From positions 930,001-994,000 of the forward strand of contig CAWEQI010000003.1 in NCBI GenBank assembly GCA_963811255.1: a DNA stretch of 64,000 nucleotides. The letters run 5' to 3'. A model generated the notes under the pieces. The model saw nothing but the letters and a program-made list of their open reading frames with translations. It was not told the DNA's origin and did not search any database. Source of the stretch: Croceibacterium_B sp963811255 (GTDB lineage Bacteria > Pseudomonadota > Alphaproteobacteria > Sphingomonadales > Sphingomonadaceae). A program made the translations under genes and the position numbers. This document shows, one piece after another, positions 24,237 through 32,855 of this stretch; the first letter of the stretch is position 1; each line of letters begins with the position of its first letter.

Positions 24237-26022
24237 CTGGGCGGTCCTGGCGCTGCTGCTGGCCGGCGCGGCGCTGCCCGCACTGGCCGGCTCGACCGAC
24301 GATCCGCTGGCGGATGCGGCCGCGGCCATCGAGCGGGGCGACGGGATCTCGGCCGAAGTCGCCGCACGCCGGGCGCTGGCCGAAGGCAAAGCGCACAGCG
24401 CGGTCGATGCCTACCTCGGCGAAGCGGCACTGCTGCAGAAGGACTACGACGACGCACGCCAGTGGCTCGGGCCCGGGCAATTCGACGCCGCCAGCGCGCA
24501 GCGCGGGTTCCGCGCGCTGGGACGGCTCGACATGCACCAGGGCGATTTCGACGCGGCGGCCAGGGACTTCGACCGCGCGCTGCAAGCCGGCGGGCCGGAC
24601 GCGCGGCTGTGGGTCGACATCGGCCGCATGCGCTACAAGGGGGGCGAGCAGCACCTTGCCGCCGACGCGGTCAACCGGGCGCTGGCGATCGATCCGCGCG
24701 AGCCGCAGGCGCTGCGGTTCCAGGCCGACCTGGTGCGCGATTCGCAAGGCTATGTGGCGGCGCTGCCGTGGTTCGAGCGGGCGGTCCAGATAGCCCCCAA
24801 CGACCTCGACCTGCTGGGCGAATATGCGGCGACGCTCGGCGAAGTTGGCCGCTACGCCGACATGCTCGCCGTCGCCCGTTACATGGTCAAGACCGACAAG
24901 ACCGATCCGCGGGCCTATTACCTTCAGGCGGTGCTCGCCGCGCGCGCCGGTGAGGACGAACTGGCGCGGCGGCTGTTGTGGCTGACCAAGGGCGAATTCG
25001 ACGACACGCCGGCGGGCCTGCTGCTCCAAGGCGTGCTCGAATACCGCGACGGCAGCAGCGAACTGGCGGTCGACAAGTTCGACCGGCTGGCGCGCCGGCA
25101 GCCGGATAACGCCATGGCCATGCGCCTGCTCGGGCGAGCGCTGCTCGCCGACGGCGACGCCAGCGACGTGGTCGCGCGGTTCGCTCCGCCGGTCGCCCGG
25201 CCGGAGGCTTCGCCATACATGCTGACGCTGGTCGGCCGCGCCTACGAACAGCTCGACCGGCGCGACTTGGCGGCACCTCTGCTCGACCGGGCGGCGCGGG
25301 CAGCTGACGGTGGCGTGAGGCCTCTGCCGCTCGGTCAGGCCGGCGAGTTGGCGATCTACCAGGCCGGCGACGACGATCCGACTAGCGCGGCGGTGGCGAT
25401 GCCCAGGCTCCGGCAAATGCTCGCCGAAGGGCGCGGCGCGGATGCGGTGGCTTATGCCGCCAAGCTTCGTGCGCGCTACCCGAACTCGTCCGACATCGAG
25501 GTGCTGGTCGGCGATGCCGAGCTGCTGGCCGGCAATTCGGCGGCGGCGCTGCGTTCCTATCGCTCCGCGTCGGAGGTTCGCTGGACGGCGTCGCTGGCCA
25601 AGCGGATCGCCGCGGCGGACGTCCGCCTGGGGCATAACGATGCCGCCTCCGCGGAGCTGCAGGCCTATCTGGCGCAGCATCCGCAGGCGCGGGAGATTTG
25701 CGCTCTGCTCGGCCGCGCCGCCGCGGCCGACGGCGATTGGCCGACCGCCGCGATGCTGCTCCGCCATGCGGCGCAGCTTCCCGGCGGGGCCGATGACCCG
25801 CTGGGGCTGGCCGACCTGGCGGAGGCCGAGCTGCACATCGGCGATGGAGCCGGTGCGTTGACAAATGCCCAGCGCGCCTACGCCCTGCAGCGCTCCAGTC
25901 CGAAGGCGACGGCGGAATTGGCCGCGGCCTTGCAGGCGAGCGGCAAGCGCCCGAACGGCGCCGAGGTGCTGCTGGCCAAGGCGCGCAGCATGGGCGGCGA
26001 ACCGGCTCTGGCGCTGCGCTGA
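24220..26022 (+). CDS. Exported TPR-repeat protein of the EPS operon (PrsT-like)
   Basis: A 600-residue protein with a signal peptide (VLALLLAGAALPALA, residues 9-23) followed by tetratricopeptide-type helix pairs through to the end, such as GRLDMHQGDFDAAARDFDRA and GRMRYKGGEQHLAADAVNRA. TPR proteins of PEP-CTERM loci (PrsT) are usually longer, about 900 residues, so this is a shorter relative or a different TPR protein. It starts inside prsR (17-base overlap), so it is translated with it. Likely periplasmic scaffold in EPS export; this is inferred. Confidence 0.85.
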   Translation: MTCRPSWAVLALLLAGAALPALAGSTDDPLADAAAAIERGDGISAEVAARRALAEGKAHSAVDAYLGEAALLQKDYDDARQWLGPGQFDAASAQRGFRALGRLDMHQGDFDAAARDFDRALQAGGPDARLWVDIGRMRYKGGEQHLAADAVNRALAIDPREPQALRFQADLVRDSQGYVAALPWFERAVQIAPNDLDLLGEYAATLGEVGRYADMLAVARYMVKTDKTDPRAYYLQAVLAARAGEDELARRLLWLTKGEFDDTPAGLLLQGVLEYRDGSSELAVDKFDRLARRQPDNAMAMRLLGRALLADGDASDVVARFAPPVARPEASPYMLTLVGRAYEQLDRRDLAAPLLDRAARAADGGVRPLPLGQAGELAIYQAGDDDPTSAAVAMPRLRQMLAEGRGADAVAYAAKLRARYPNSSDIEVLVGDAELLAGNSAAALRSYRSASEVRWTASLAKRIAAADVRLGHNDAASAELQAYLAQHPQAREICALLGRAAAADGDWPTAAMLLRHAAQLPGGADDPLGLADLAEAELHIGDGAGALTNAQRAYALQRSSPKATAELAAALQASGKRPNGAEVLLAKARSMGGEPALALR

Positions 26023-26061
26023 GGCTGGACAGCGCTCAAGTCGACAGGCACTCGGCAGCCG

Positions 26062-27012
26062 ATGGGGCTGAGACGAATCGATCCGCTGGTCCGCCTGCTG
26101 CTGGTGGCGATCGTATTGGCCTCGGCGGTGCCGGTGGCCCCGGCCTGGCACGGCGTGGCGCAGGGGGTGTCGGACACCGCGGTGTTCCTGCTGTTCCTCT
26201 TGAACGGCCTGCGCCTGCCGCGAACCGAGGTGATCCGTGGGATCAGAAATCTGCGCTTCCTGGTGCCGCTGGTGCTGTGGTGTTTCGGCGCGATGGCGCT
26301 GGCCGCGTGGGGCATCTCGACGGTCGCGAGCCACTGGCTGCCGCCGCTGGTCGCGCTCGGGCTGCTGTACCTGGGTACGCTGCCCTCGACGGTGCAGTCG
26401 GCCACGGCGTACTGCTCGCTGGCCGGCGGCAATGTGGCGCATTCGGTGGTCGCCGCGGCGCTGCTCAATATCCTCGGGGTGTTCGTCACCGCACCGCTGT
26501 TCTCGCTGATGGCCGGGAGCGCGGGAACGGGCTTCGACGCCGGCGCGCTGGAGAAGGTCGGACTGATCCTGCTGCTGCCGTTCCTGATCGGGCAGTTGGG
26601 CCAGCAGCGCTTCGGGCATATCGTGCGCGAACACCGGATGCTGGCGACGTGGATGGATCGGTCGATGATCGCCATCGCGGTTTACGTCGCCTTCTCGGGC
26701 GCGGTGGTCGAGGGCCTGTGGACCAGAGTCGGCCCGCTCGAATGGGCGGTGCTGTTCGCTTGCGTCATCGTGTTCCTCGCCTTCGCCTTCGGCGGCGTGT
26801 GGCTGCTCGGCGGGCTGGTCAGGCTCGAGCGCGGCGACCGTATCGCGCTGCTCTATTCGGGGGCGCAGAAGAGCATCGCGATGGGCGCGCCCCTGGCGAG
26901 CGTGCTATTCGGCCCCGCGACCGCCGGGCTCGTGCTGCTGCCGGTGCTGGTCTACCATCTGCTGCAGCTGGTGTTGTCGGCCCCACTCGCTACCCGGCTT
27001 CGCGAGACGTGA
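26062..27012 (+). CDS. Bile acid:sodium symporter-like family carrier
   Basis: A 316-residue membrane protein with about nine or ten helices, of the SBF-like group (YfeH type). Conserved pieces are LFLLNGLRLPRTEV in the first loop, the broken-helix stretch GTLPSTVQSATAYCSLAGGN, and SGAQKSIAMGAPLA in the second crossover. The substrate is unknown; bacterial members move organic anions. It lies 39 bases after the TPR gene in the same direction, so it may be read through from the EPS operon. The last 23 bases overlap the convergent DUF475 gene. Confidence 0.88.
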   Translation: MGLRRIDPLVRLLLVAIVLASAVPVAPAWHGVAQGVSDTAVFLLFLLNGLRLPRTEVIRGIRNLRFLVPLVLWCFGAMALAAWGISTVASHWLPPLVALGLLYLGTLPSTVQSATAYCSLAGGNVAHSVVAAALLNILGVFVTAPLFSLMAGSAGTGFDAGALEKVGLILLLPFLIGQLGQQRFGHIVREHRMLATWMDRSMIAIAVYVAFSGAVVEGLWTRVGPLEWAVLFACVIVFLAFAFGGVWLLGGLVRLERGDRIALLYSGAQKSIAMGAPLASVLFGPATAGLVLLPVLVYHLLQLVLSAPLATRLRET

Positions 27013-28048
27013 CCGCGCGCTCCCGTCGAGTGTGCAGGATCGACCACAGCAGCGAGAAGCCGATCAGGATCGCCCCGATCAGCCCGGTGACCGTTTCGGG
27101 AATTTCGTAACGGGCGGACAGCAGCATGATCGCCGACAGCGCCAGGATTGCCCAGAACGCGCCGTGCTCGAGATAGCGGTATTCGGCGAGCGTGCCCTTG
27201 CGCACCAGCAGCAGCGTCATGGAGCGGACGAACATCGCCCCGATCGAAAGGCCGAGGGCGATCACGATCATGTTGTTGGACAGGGCGAACGCGCCGATTA
27301 CCGCGTCGAAGCTGAACGAGGCGTCGAGCACGTTGAGATAGAGGAACCCGCCCAAGCCGGCGGTGACCAGCGATCCCGCACCGCGCAAGCGATCCTCGCG
27401 CTTCTTCATCACTGTGCCGAGGCCGTCTACGGCAATGAAGGCGACGATGCCAAAGATGCCGGCAATCAGGAACGGGTGAATCTCGGGCGGGGGAAGCTGG
27501 GTCGAAACGCCCCACAGCGCCAGTAGGACCACGGCGATCTCGGTGGCCGGCACCGTCGAGGCGCTCGACAGGAAGCGCTCGACAATCCTCACCCAGTGCA
27601 CATCCTTCTCCTCGTCGAAGAAGAATTTGAGCCCGACCAGCCCGAGGAACGCGCCGCCGAAGCCGGCGATGCTGCCGTGGGCAGAGGAGACAATCTGCTG
27701 ATACCGCGCCGGCTCGCTGAGCGAGAGGTGGATCGCGTCGAACGGGCCGATCCCGGCGGCGACGGCGACGATCGCCAGCGGAAACAGCACGTACATGCCC
27801 CACACCGCGATCACCATGCCCCAGGTGAGGAAGCGGCGCTGCCACAGCTCGTCCATGTCCTTGAGCACGGTGGCGTTGACCACCGCGTTATCGAAGCTGA
27901 GCGAAACCTCGAGCACCGACAGAACGAGGACGATCCACAGCGCTTCGAGCAGTCCCTCGGCCGAATGGGTCTGCGACCAGCCGTACCACGCCGCCAGCGC
28001 GAACGCGGCGAGGGCGAACAGGATCGATCCGCGGAAGTGGCGCAGCAT
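26990..28048 (-). CDS. DUF475 / TerC-like integral membrane protein
   Basis: A 352-residue protein with about nine helices. The family marks are LEVSLSFDNAVVNATVLKDM, FSFDAVIGAFALSNNMIVIALGLSIGAMFVRS, and a middle cytoplasmic loop with Pro-rich STQLPPPEIHP. The repeated acidic motif SFDNAV / SFDAVIG is the TerC-type signature, suggested to handle metal ions. A longer open frame exists, but ATG 28048 gives the real N-terminus two bases after the panB stop, so panB and this gene form an operon. Confidence 0.88.
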   Translation of the reverse strand: MLRHFRGSILFALAAFALAAWYGWSQTHSAEGLLEALWIVLVLSVLEVSLSFDNAVVNATVLKDMDELWQRRFLTWGMVIAVWGMYVLFPLAIVAVAAGIGPFDAIHLSLSEPARYQQIVSSAHGSIAGFGGAFLGLVGLKFFFDEEKDVHWVRIVERFLSSASTVPATEIAVVLLALWGVSTQLPPPEIHPFLIAGIFGIVAFIAVDGLGTVMKKREDRLRGAGSLVTAGLGGFLYLNVLDASFSFDAVIGAFALSNNMIVIALGLSIGAMFVRSMTLLLVRKGTLAEYRYLEHGAFWAILALSAIMLLSARYEIPETVTGLIGAILIGFSLLWSILHTRRERAVTSREAG

Positions 28049-28050
28049 GG

Positions 28051-28920
28051 CTATTCCGCCGTGTAGAGGTGATCCGCTCCCGGAAAGCTGCGCTCGCGGA
28101 CCTCTTTCGCGTAAAGTTCGGCGGCGGCGGAGATTTCCTCGGCGATGGTGCCGTACCGCTTCACGAAGCGCGGCACGCGCTCGAACATGCCGAGCATGTC
28201 CTCGGTCACCAGCACCTGCCCGTCGCATTGCGCCGAGGCGCCGATGCCGATGGTGGGGATCTCGAGGCTTTGGGTGAGGGCGACGGCGATCGGCTCGACG
28301 ACGCCTTCGATCACCAGCGCGAAGGCGCCGGCTTTCGCTACCGCCTGCCCATCGGCGACGATTTTCTCGTGCTCCTGCTGGCTCTTGCCGCGCGCGCCGT
28401 AGCCGCCGAGCGCGTTGACCGATTGCGGGGTCAAGCCGACGTGGGCCATGACCGGGATGCCGCGCTCGACGAGAAAGGCGATCGTCTCGGCCATCGCCGC
28501 GCCGCCTTCGAGTTTGACGGCGGCGCAGCCGGTTTCGGCCAGGACCCGCGCGGCCGAGGCGTAGGCCTGCTGCGGGCTCTGCTCATAGGTGGCAAACGGC
28601 ATGTCGACGATCACCAGGCTGTGATAGCTGCCGCGGACCACCGCCGCGCCGTGCGCGATCATCATTTCGAGCGTGACCTGCAGCGTCGAGGGCAGTCCGT
28701 AGATCACCTGGCCAAGCGAATCCCCCACCAGCAGCATGTCGCAGTGAGGGTCGAGCAATTGCGCCTGGCGGGCAGTGTAGGCGGTTAGGGTGACCAGCGG
28801 CTGCTCGGTTTTTCCCTCGAACTTGCGGCGCATGATTTGCGGGACCGTGAGCCGCCGCATCGGCTGTGGCGTCGGGTGCGCGCGGCTGGTCGAGGTGTCG
28901 AGCTGGTAGGTGGTGGACAT
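28051..28920 (-). CDS. panB: 3-methyl-2-oxobutanoate hydroxymethyltransferase
   Basis: Adds a hydroxymethyl group from methylene-tetrahydrofolate to ketoisovalerate to make ketopantoate, the first step of pantothenate synthesis. The 289 residues show the family motifs: VTLTAYTARQAQLLDPHCDMLLVGDSL with the metal-binding Asp, DMPFATYEQSP, GCAAVKLEGG, VMAHVGLTPQSVN and IPTIGIGAS. ATG at 28920 (MSTTYQ) was preferred over the longer open frame. No panC is nearby. Co-transcribed with the DUF475 gene. Confidence 0.95.
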   Translation of the reverse strand: MSTTYQLDTSTSRAHPTPQPMRRLTVPQIMRRKFEGKTEQPLVTLTAYTARQAQLLDPHCDMLLVGDSLGQVIYGLPSTLQVTLEMMIAHGAAVVRGSYHSLVIVDMPFATYEQSPQQAYASAARVLAETGCAAVKLEGGAAMAETIAFLVERGIPVMAHVGLTPQSVNALGGYGARGKSQQEHEKIVADGQAVAKAGAFALVIEGVVEPIAVALTQSLEIPTIGIGASAQCDGQVLVTEDMLGMFERVPRFVKRYGTIAEEISAAAELYAKEVRERSFPGADHLYTAE

Positions 28921-29066
28921 GGCCGCCTGTCTAGAGCCGCGGACAAACCGGGGGAAGCCCGCGCGTTTAACTCTTGTCATGCCTTGCCATCCCGCTAGCT
29001 TCCGCGGCCATGGACGAGGTGGGGACCTTTGCCGCCACCTGCACTGGGACGAGAGGGATACCTCAG

Positions 29067-30647
29067 ATGATCTTCGACCGCGTGAAGCCGCTCGACGCCA
29101 TTCTGGCCGCGGCCGAAAGGAAATCCTTGAAGCGCACGCTCGGCTGGTTCCAGCTGATGCTGTTCGGCATCGGTTGCGTGATCGGCACCGGCATCTTCGT
29201 GCTGACCTCGGTCGGCGCGCAGAAGGCCGGGCCTGGGCTGATGCTGGCCTTCGCCATCGCCGGTGCGGTCTGCATCGTCGCCGCGCTGTGCTACGCTGAA
29301 ATCGCGGCGATGATCCCCGTGGCTGGCAGCGCCTATACCTACAGCTACGCGACGATCGGCGAACTGTTCGCCTGGACCGTCGGCTGGGCGCTGATCATGG
29401 AATATGCGATCGCCGCCTCGGCGGTGTCGGTCGGCTGGTCGGGCTATTTCTCGGGGACGATCCTCGACCAATATCTGGGCATACACTTGCCCACCTGGCT
29501 CAGCGGCGGGCCGCTGGCATTCGGCGGGATTGCCGGGGGCTTCATCAACCTGCCGGCGTTCCTGATTGCCCTGTTGGTCACTGCGCTGCTGGTGATCGGC
29601 ACCAGCGAGAGCGCCAAGGTCAACGCCTTCCTGGTGCTGATCAAGGTCACCGCGCTGACCGCGTTCGTGATCCTGACGCTGAGCAGCCCCGATTTCAGCG
29701 CCAGCCGGTTCAATCCTTTCCTGCCGGCAGGTGTGTTCGGCGGCTTCGGCACCGGCGTCGGCGCGGTCGGCGCGGCGGCGACGATGTTCTTCGCCTATGT
29801 CGGATTCGACGCGGTCTCGACCGCCGCCGAAGAGACCAAGAACCCGCAGCGCAACGTGCCGATCGGGCTGGTCGGCTCGCTGCTGTTCTGCACGGTGTTC
29901 TACATCCTGGTCGCTGCCGGGGCGATTGGCGCCATCGGCGGCACGCCGATCATGGGCGCGGGCGGCACCCCGCTCGAGACCGGCTCGCCCGAGCTTGCCC
30001 GGCAATGCGCCATGCCCGAGTTCGCGCAGGCGCTGGTCTGCTCCAAGGAACCGCTGGCGCACGTGCTGCGGGTGATCGGCTTTTCCGGCATCGGCAACCT
30101 GATCGGGGTGGCCGCGTTCCTCGCGCTGCCGTCGGTCATCCTGGTGCTGATCTTCGGCCAGACGCGGATCTTCTTCGTGATGAGCCGCGACGGGCTGCTG
30201 CCCGAATTGCTTAGCCGGGTGCACCCGAAGTTCCGCACTCCGCACGTGGTGACGATGATCACCGGCGCAGCGGTGGCCTTGGGCGCGGGGTTCTTTCCGG
30301 TCGGGCGGTTGGCCGACATTTCCAACGCCGGGACGCTTTACGCCTTCCTGATGGTGGCGGTGGCGCTGCTGGTGCTGCGGGTGAGGGATCCCGGCCGCAC
30401 CCGGCACTTCCGGGTGCCGGCGGTGTGGGCGATTGCGCCGCTGACGATCCTCGGCTGCGTGTTCCTGTTCCTCAATCTGCCGACCGCGGCGATGCTGTTC
30501 CTGCCTGGCTGGGGCGTGCTGGGGTTGGTGATCTACTTCGCCTACAGCCGCAGGAAGAGCCACCTCGGCCGCGGGGTCGTCGAGGTGGTCGACGATGTCC
30601 AGGGCGAGGAGACGCAAGTGCCGATCCATCCGCCGCAGGAGGCGTGA
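29067..30647 (+). CDS. APC-family cationic amino acid permease
   Basis: A 526-residue transporter with about 12 to 14 helices, of the amino acid-polyamine-organocation superfamily and closest in layout to the cationic amino acid (YfnA/CAT) group. The first unwound helix motif GIGCVIGTGIFVLTS is intact, as is FFAYVGFDAVSTAAEETKNPQRNVPIG. The C-terminal 30 residues are cytoplasmic and acidic. ATG 29067 has AGGG nine bases upstream and gives the family start MIFDRVKPLDA; the frame is open further upstream. A hairpin follows the stop. Confidence 0.92.
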   Translation: MIFDRVKPLDAILAAAERKSLKRTLGWFQLMLFGIGCVIGTGIFVLTSVGAQKAGPGLMLAFAIAGAVCIVAALCYAEIAAMIPVAGSAYTYSYATIGELFAWTVGWALIMEYAIAASAVSVGWSGYFSGTILDQYLGIHLPTWLSGGPLAFGGIAGGFINLPAFLIALLVTALLVIGTSESAKVNAFLVLIKVTALTAFVILTLSSPDFSASRFNPFLPAGVFGGFGTGVGAVGAAATMFFAYVGFDAVSTAAEETKNPQRNVPIGLVGSLLFCTVFYILVAAGAIGAIGGTPIMGAGGTPLETGSPELARQCAMPEFAQALVCSKEPLAHVLRVIGFSGIGNLIGVAAFLALPSVILVLIFGQTRIFFVMSRDGLLPELLSRVHPKFRTPHVVTMITGAAVALGAGFFPVGRLADISNAGTLYAFLMVAVALLVLRVRDPGRTRHFRVPAVWAIAPLTILGCVFLFLNLPTAAMLFLPGWGVLGLVIYFAYSRRKSHLGRGVVEVVDDVQGEETQVPIHPPQEA

Positions 30648-30676
30648 GAACTCGAGTAGGCTGGCGCGGGACTTCT

Positions 30677-30698
30677 CCCCTCCCGCAAGCGGGAGGGG
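30677..30698. terminator. Perfect hairpin between convergent genes
   Basis: Ten-base arms CCCCTCCCGC and GCGGGAGGGG around a two-base loop, followed by GATTTCG. It lies between the converging permease and peroxiredoxin genes and could end both transcripts, though the T tract is short. The same sequence family occurs again at 32784-32807. Confidence 0.5.
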
Positions 30699-30727
30699 GA
30701 TTTCGTTATCAGGTCAGCAGTCAGTTC

Positions 30728-31207
30728 TCACAGCTGCTGGAGCATGTGCTCGGCGCTGGAGACGTTGAAGTCACCCGGCGCTTCGACGTTGAGTTCCTGC
30801 ACCACGCCGTCGTCGACGATCATCGAGTAGCGCTGGGCGCGGGTGCCCATGCCGAAGCCGCTGGCGTCCATCGTCAGGCCGAGCGATTGGGCGAAATCGC
30901 CGTTGCCGTCGGCGAGCATGGTGATGTCGTCGGAGCCGTTGGCCTGGTTCCACGCCTGCATCACGAACGCGTCGTTGACCGCGGTGCCGACGATTTCGTC
31001 GACGCCCTTGGCCTTCAACTCGTCGGCCTTGTCGACGAAGCCGGGCAGGTGCTTGGCCGAGCAGGTTGGGGTGAAGGCGCCGGGCACCGAGAACAGCGCG
31101 ACCTTCTTGCCTTTGAAATAGTCGGAGGTCTGGACCTTCTGCGGCCCTTCGGGGGTCGCCTTGACCAGCGTCACGTCCGGCAGCCTGTCGCCCTTGGCAA
31201 TCGTCAT
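30728..31207 (-). CDS. Peroxiredoxin (Prx5-like)
   Basis: Thiol peroxidase that reduces hydrogen and organic peroxides, using glutaredoxin or thioredoxin as reductant. The 159 residues show the active-site stretch PGAFTPTCSAKHLPGF with peroxidatic Cys near residue 48, and the typical WNQANG and MGTRAQRYSMIVDDG. No second conserved cysteine was seen, consistent with a one-Cys or atypical mechanism. ATG 31207 has AGGAAGGA upstream on the minus strand. The gene is divergent from ahcY. Confidence 0.93.
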   Translation of the reverse strand: MTIAKGDRLPDVTLVKATPEGPQKVQTSDYFKGKKVALFSVPGAFTPTCSAKHLPGFVDKADELKAKGVDEIVGTAVNDAFVMQAWNQANGSDDITMLADGNGDFAQSLGLTMDASGFGMGTRAQRYSMIVDDGVVQELNVEAPGDFNVSSAEHMLQQL

Positions 31208-31369
31208 CGTTTGATTCCTTCCTGTCCCATCCAGCGCGCTAGATAGAGCTTCGCCGCCGCCATGCAACGGGGTGGGCTTTACGCGGAGGCGCCGAAGCGG
31301 CTATGAGCGCCCGCGGCGATGCATGGAGCCCCGGCTCGCCTCCATCAGAACACCAGAGGAGACAAGCCA

Positions 31370-32776
31370 GTGGCCACCGCCGTTGCCGAGCACGACTACA
31401 TCGTCAAGGACATCGCTCTCGCGCAGTACGGGCGCGACGAGATCGCCATCGCCGAAACCGAGATGCCAGGCCTGATGGCGACGCGCGAGGAATTCGGCGC
31501 TTCGCAGCCCCTGAAGGGCGCGCGGATCACCGGCAGCTTGCACATGACGATCCAGACCGCGGTGCTGATCGAGACACTGGTCGCGCTCGGCGCCGAGGTG
31601 CGCTGGGCGACCTGCAACATCTTTTCGACCCAGGATCACGCCGCCGCGGCAATCGCCGACCAGGGCATTCCCGTGTTCGCGATCAAGGGCGAGAGCCTGG
31701 CCGAGTACTGGGACTACGTCGGGATGATCTTCGACTGGGGCGAGGACACCACGGCTAATATGATCCTCGACGACGGCGGCGACGCGACGATGTTCGCGCT
31801 GTGGGGTGCGCGGGTCGAGGCGGGCGAAGAGCTGCCCGAGCCGGCGAACGCCGAGGAAATCGAATTCCAGCGGGCGCTCAAGGCGTTTCTCAAGCGCAAG
31901 CCGGGGTATCTGACGCAGACGGTCAAGACCCTGCACGGCGTGTCGGAAGAGACCACAACCGGGGTCCATCGCCTGTACAGCCTAGCCAAGCAGGGCAAGC
32001 TGCCGTTCCCGGCGATCAACGTGAACGACTTCGTGACTAAGTCGAAGTTCGACAACCTTTACGGCTGCCGCGAATCGCTGGTCGACGCGATCCGCCGGGC
32101 GACCGACGTGATGCTCGCCGGCAAGGTCGCTTGCGTCGCCGGGTTCGGCGACGTCGGCAAGGGCAGCGCGGCGAGCCTGCGCAACGGCGGCGCGCGGGTG
32201 CTGGTGACCGAAATCGATCCGATTTGCGCGCTGCAGGCGGCGATGGAAGGCTACGAGGTCGTGACGATGGAGGAAGCGGTCCAGCGCGCCGACATCTTCG
32301 TCACCGCCACCGGCAACGAGGACGTGATCACCGCCGAGCACATGAAGGCGATGAAGAACATGGCCATTGTATGCAACATCGGCCACTTCGACAGCGAGAT
32401 CCAGATCGGCCAGCTGTCGAACTACGACTGGAAGGAAGTGAAGCCGGGCACCGACCTGGTGACCTTCCCCGACGGCAAGCAGATCATCGTGCTAGCCCAG
32501 GGCCGGCTGGTGAACCTCGGCTGCGCCACCGGGCACCCGAGCTTCGTGATGAGCTGCTCGTTCACCAACCAGGTGCTCGCCCAGATCGAGCTGTTCACCA
32601 AGGGCGACGAGTACGACAACGACGTGTACGTGCTGCCCAAGCACCTCGACGAGAAGGTTGCCGCGCTGCACCTGCCCAAGCTCGGCGTGCACCTGACCCA
32701 GCTGAGCCAACGGCAGGCGGACTATATCGGCGTGCCGGTCGAAGGGCCGTTCAAGCCGGATCACTATCGGTATTGA
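31370..32776 (+). CDS. ahcY: Adenosylhomocysteinase
   Basis: Hydrolyses S-adenosylhomocysteine to adenosine and homocysteine, clearing the by-product of methylation. The 468 residues include KGARITGSLHMTIQTAVLIE near the N-terminus, the NAD-binding CVAGFGDVGKGSAASLR at about 255-271, and the conserved C-terminal end FKPDHYRY. The GTG at 31370 is preceded by AGAGGAGA at eight bases. The 162-base leader was searched by eye for an SAH riboswitch and none could be fitted. Confidence 0.96.
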   Translation: MATAVAEHDYIVKDIALAQYGRDEIAIAETEMPGLMATREEFGASQPLKGARITGSLHMTIQTAVLIETLVALGAEVRWATCNIFSTQDHAAAAIADQGIPVFAIKGESLAEYWDYVGMIFDWGEDTTANMILDDGGDATMFALWGARVEAGEELPEPANAEEIEFQRALKAFLKRKPGYLTQTVKTLHGVSEETTTGVHRLYSLAKQGKLPFPAINVNDFVTKSKFDNLYGCRESLVDAIRRATDVMLAGKVACVAGFGDVGKGSAASLRNGGARVLVTEIDPICALQAAMEGYEVVTMEEAVQRADIFVTATGNEDVITAEHMKAMKNMAIVCNIGHFDSEIQIGQLSNYDWKEVKPGTDLVTFPDGKQIIVLAQGRLVNLGCATGHPSFVMSCSFTNQVLAQIELFTKGDEYDNDVYVLPKHLDEKVAALHLPKLGVHLTQLSQRQADYIGVPVEGPFKPDHYRY

Positions 32777-32783
32777 GCCGGTC

Positions 32784-32807
32784 CCCCCTCCCGCTTGCGG
32801 GAGGGGG
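32784..32807. repeat. Second copy of the CCCTCCCGC hairpin
   Basis: Eleven-base arms CCCCCTCCCGC (32784-32794) and GCGGGAGGGGG (32797-32807) with a TT loop, seven bases after the ahcY stop. Same core as 30677-30698 with the loop inverted (TT for AA), so both are copies of one short palindromic repeat. It may also terminate ahcY transcription, but no T tract follows. Confidence 0.55.
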
Positions 32808-32855
32808 ATGGTTACGCCCATTGCATCGCACCCGCCGCCCGCATAGCTGAGGCGG

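Noticed and set aside
24211..26634. Long open frame of 807 codons on the minus strand opposite the TPR and symporter genes
   Set aside because: Mirror frame of GC-rich coding DNA. The translation is rich in Arg, Gln and His with no domain, and it runs across two real genes.
28995..30629. Minus-strand open frame of 544 codons opposite the amino acid permease
   Set aside because: Low-complexity Asp/Arg/Gln/His translation, the usual antisense shadow of a membrane protein; no start signal.
31208..31369. SAH riboswitch in the ahcY leader
   Set aside because: The conserved core of known SAH riboswitches could not be matched; only a short ATGGAG/CTCCAT stem was seen.
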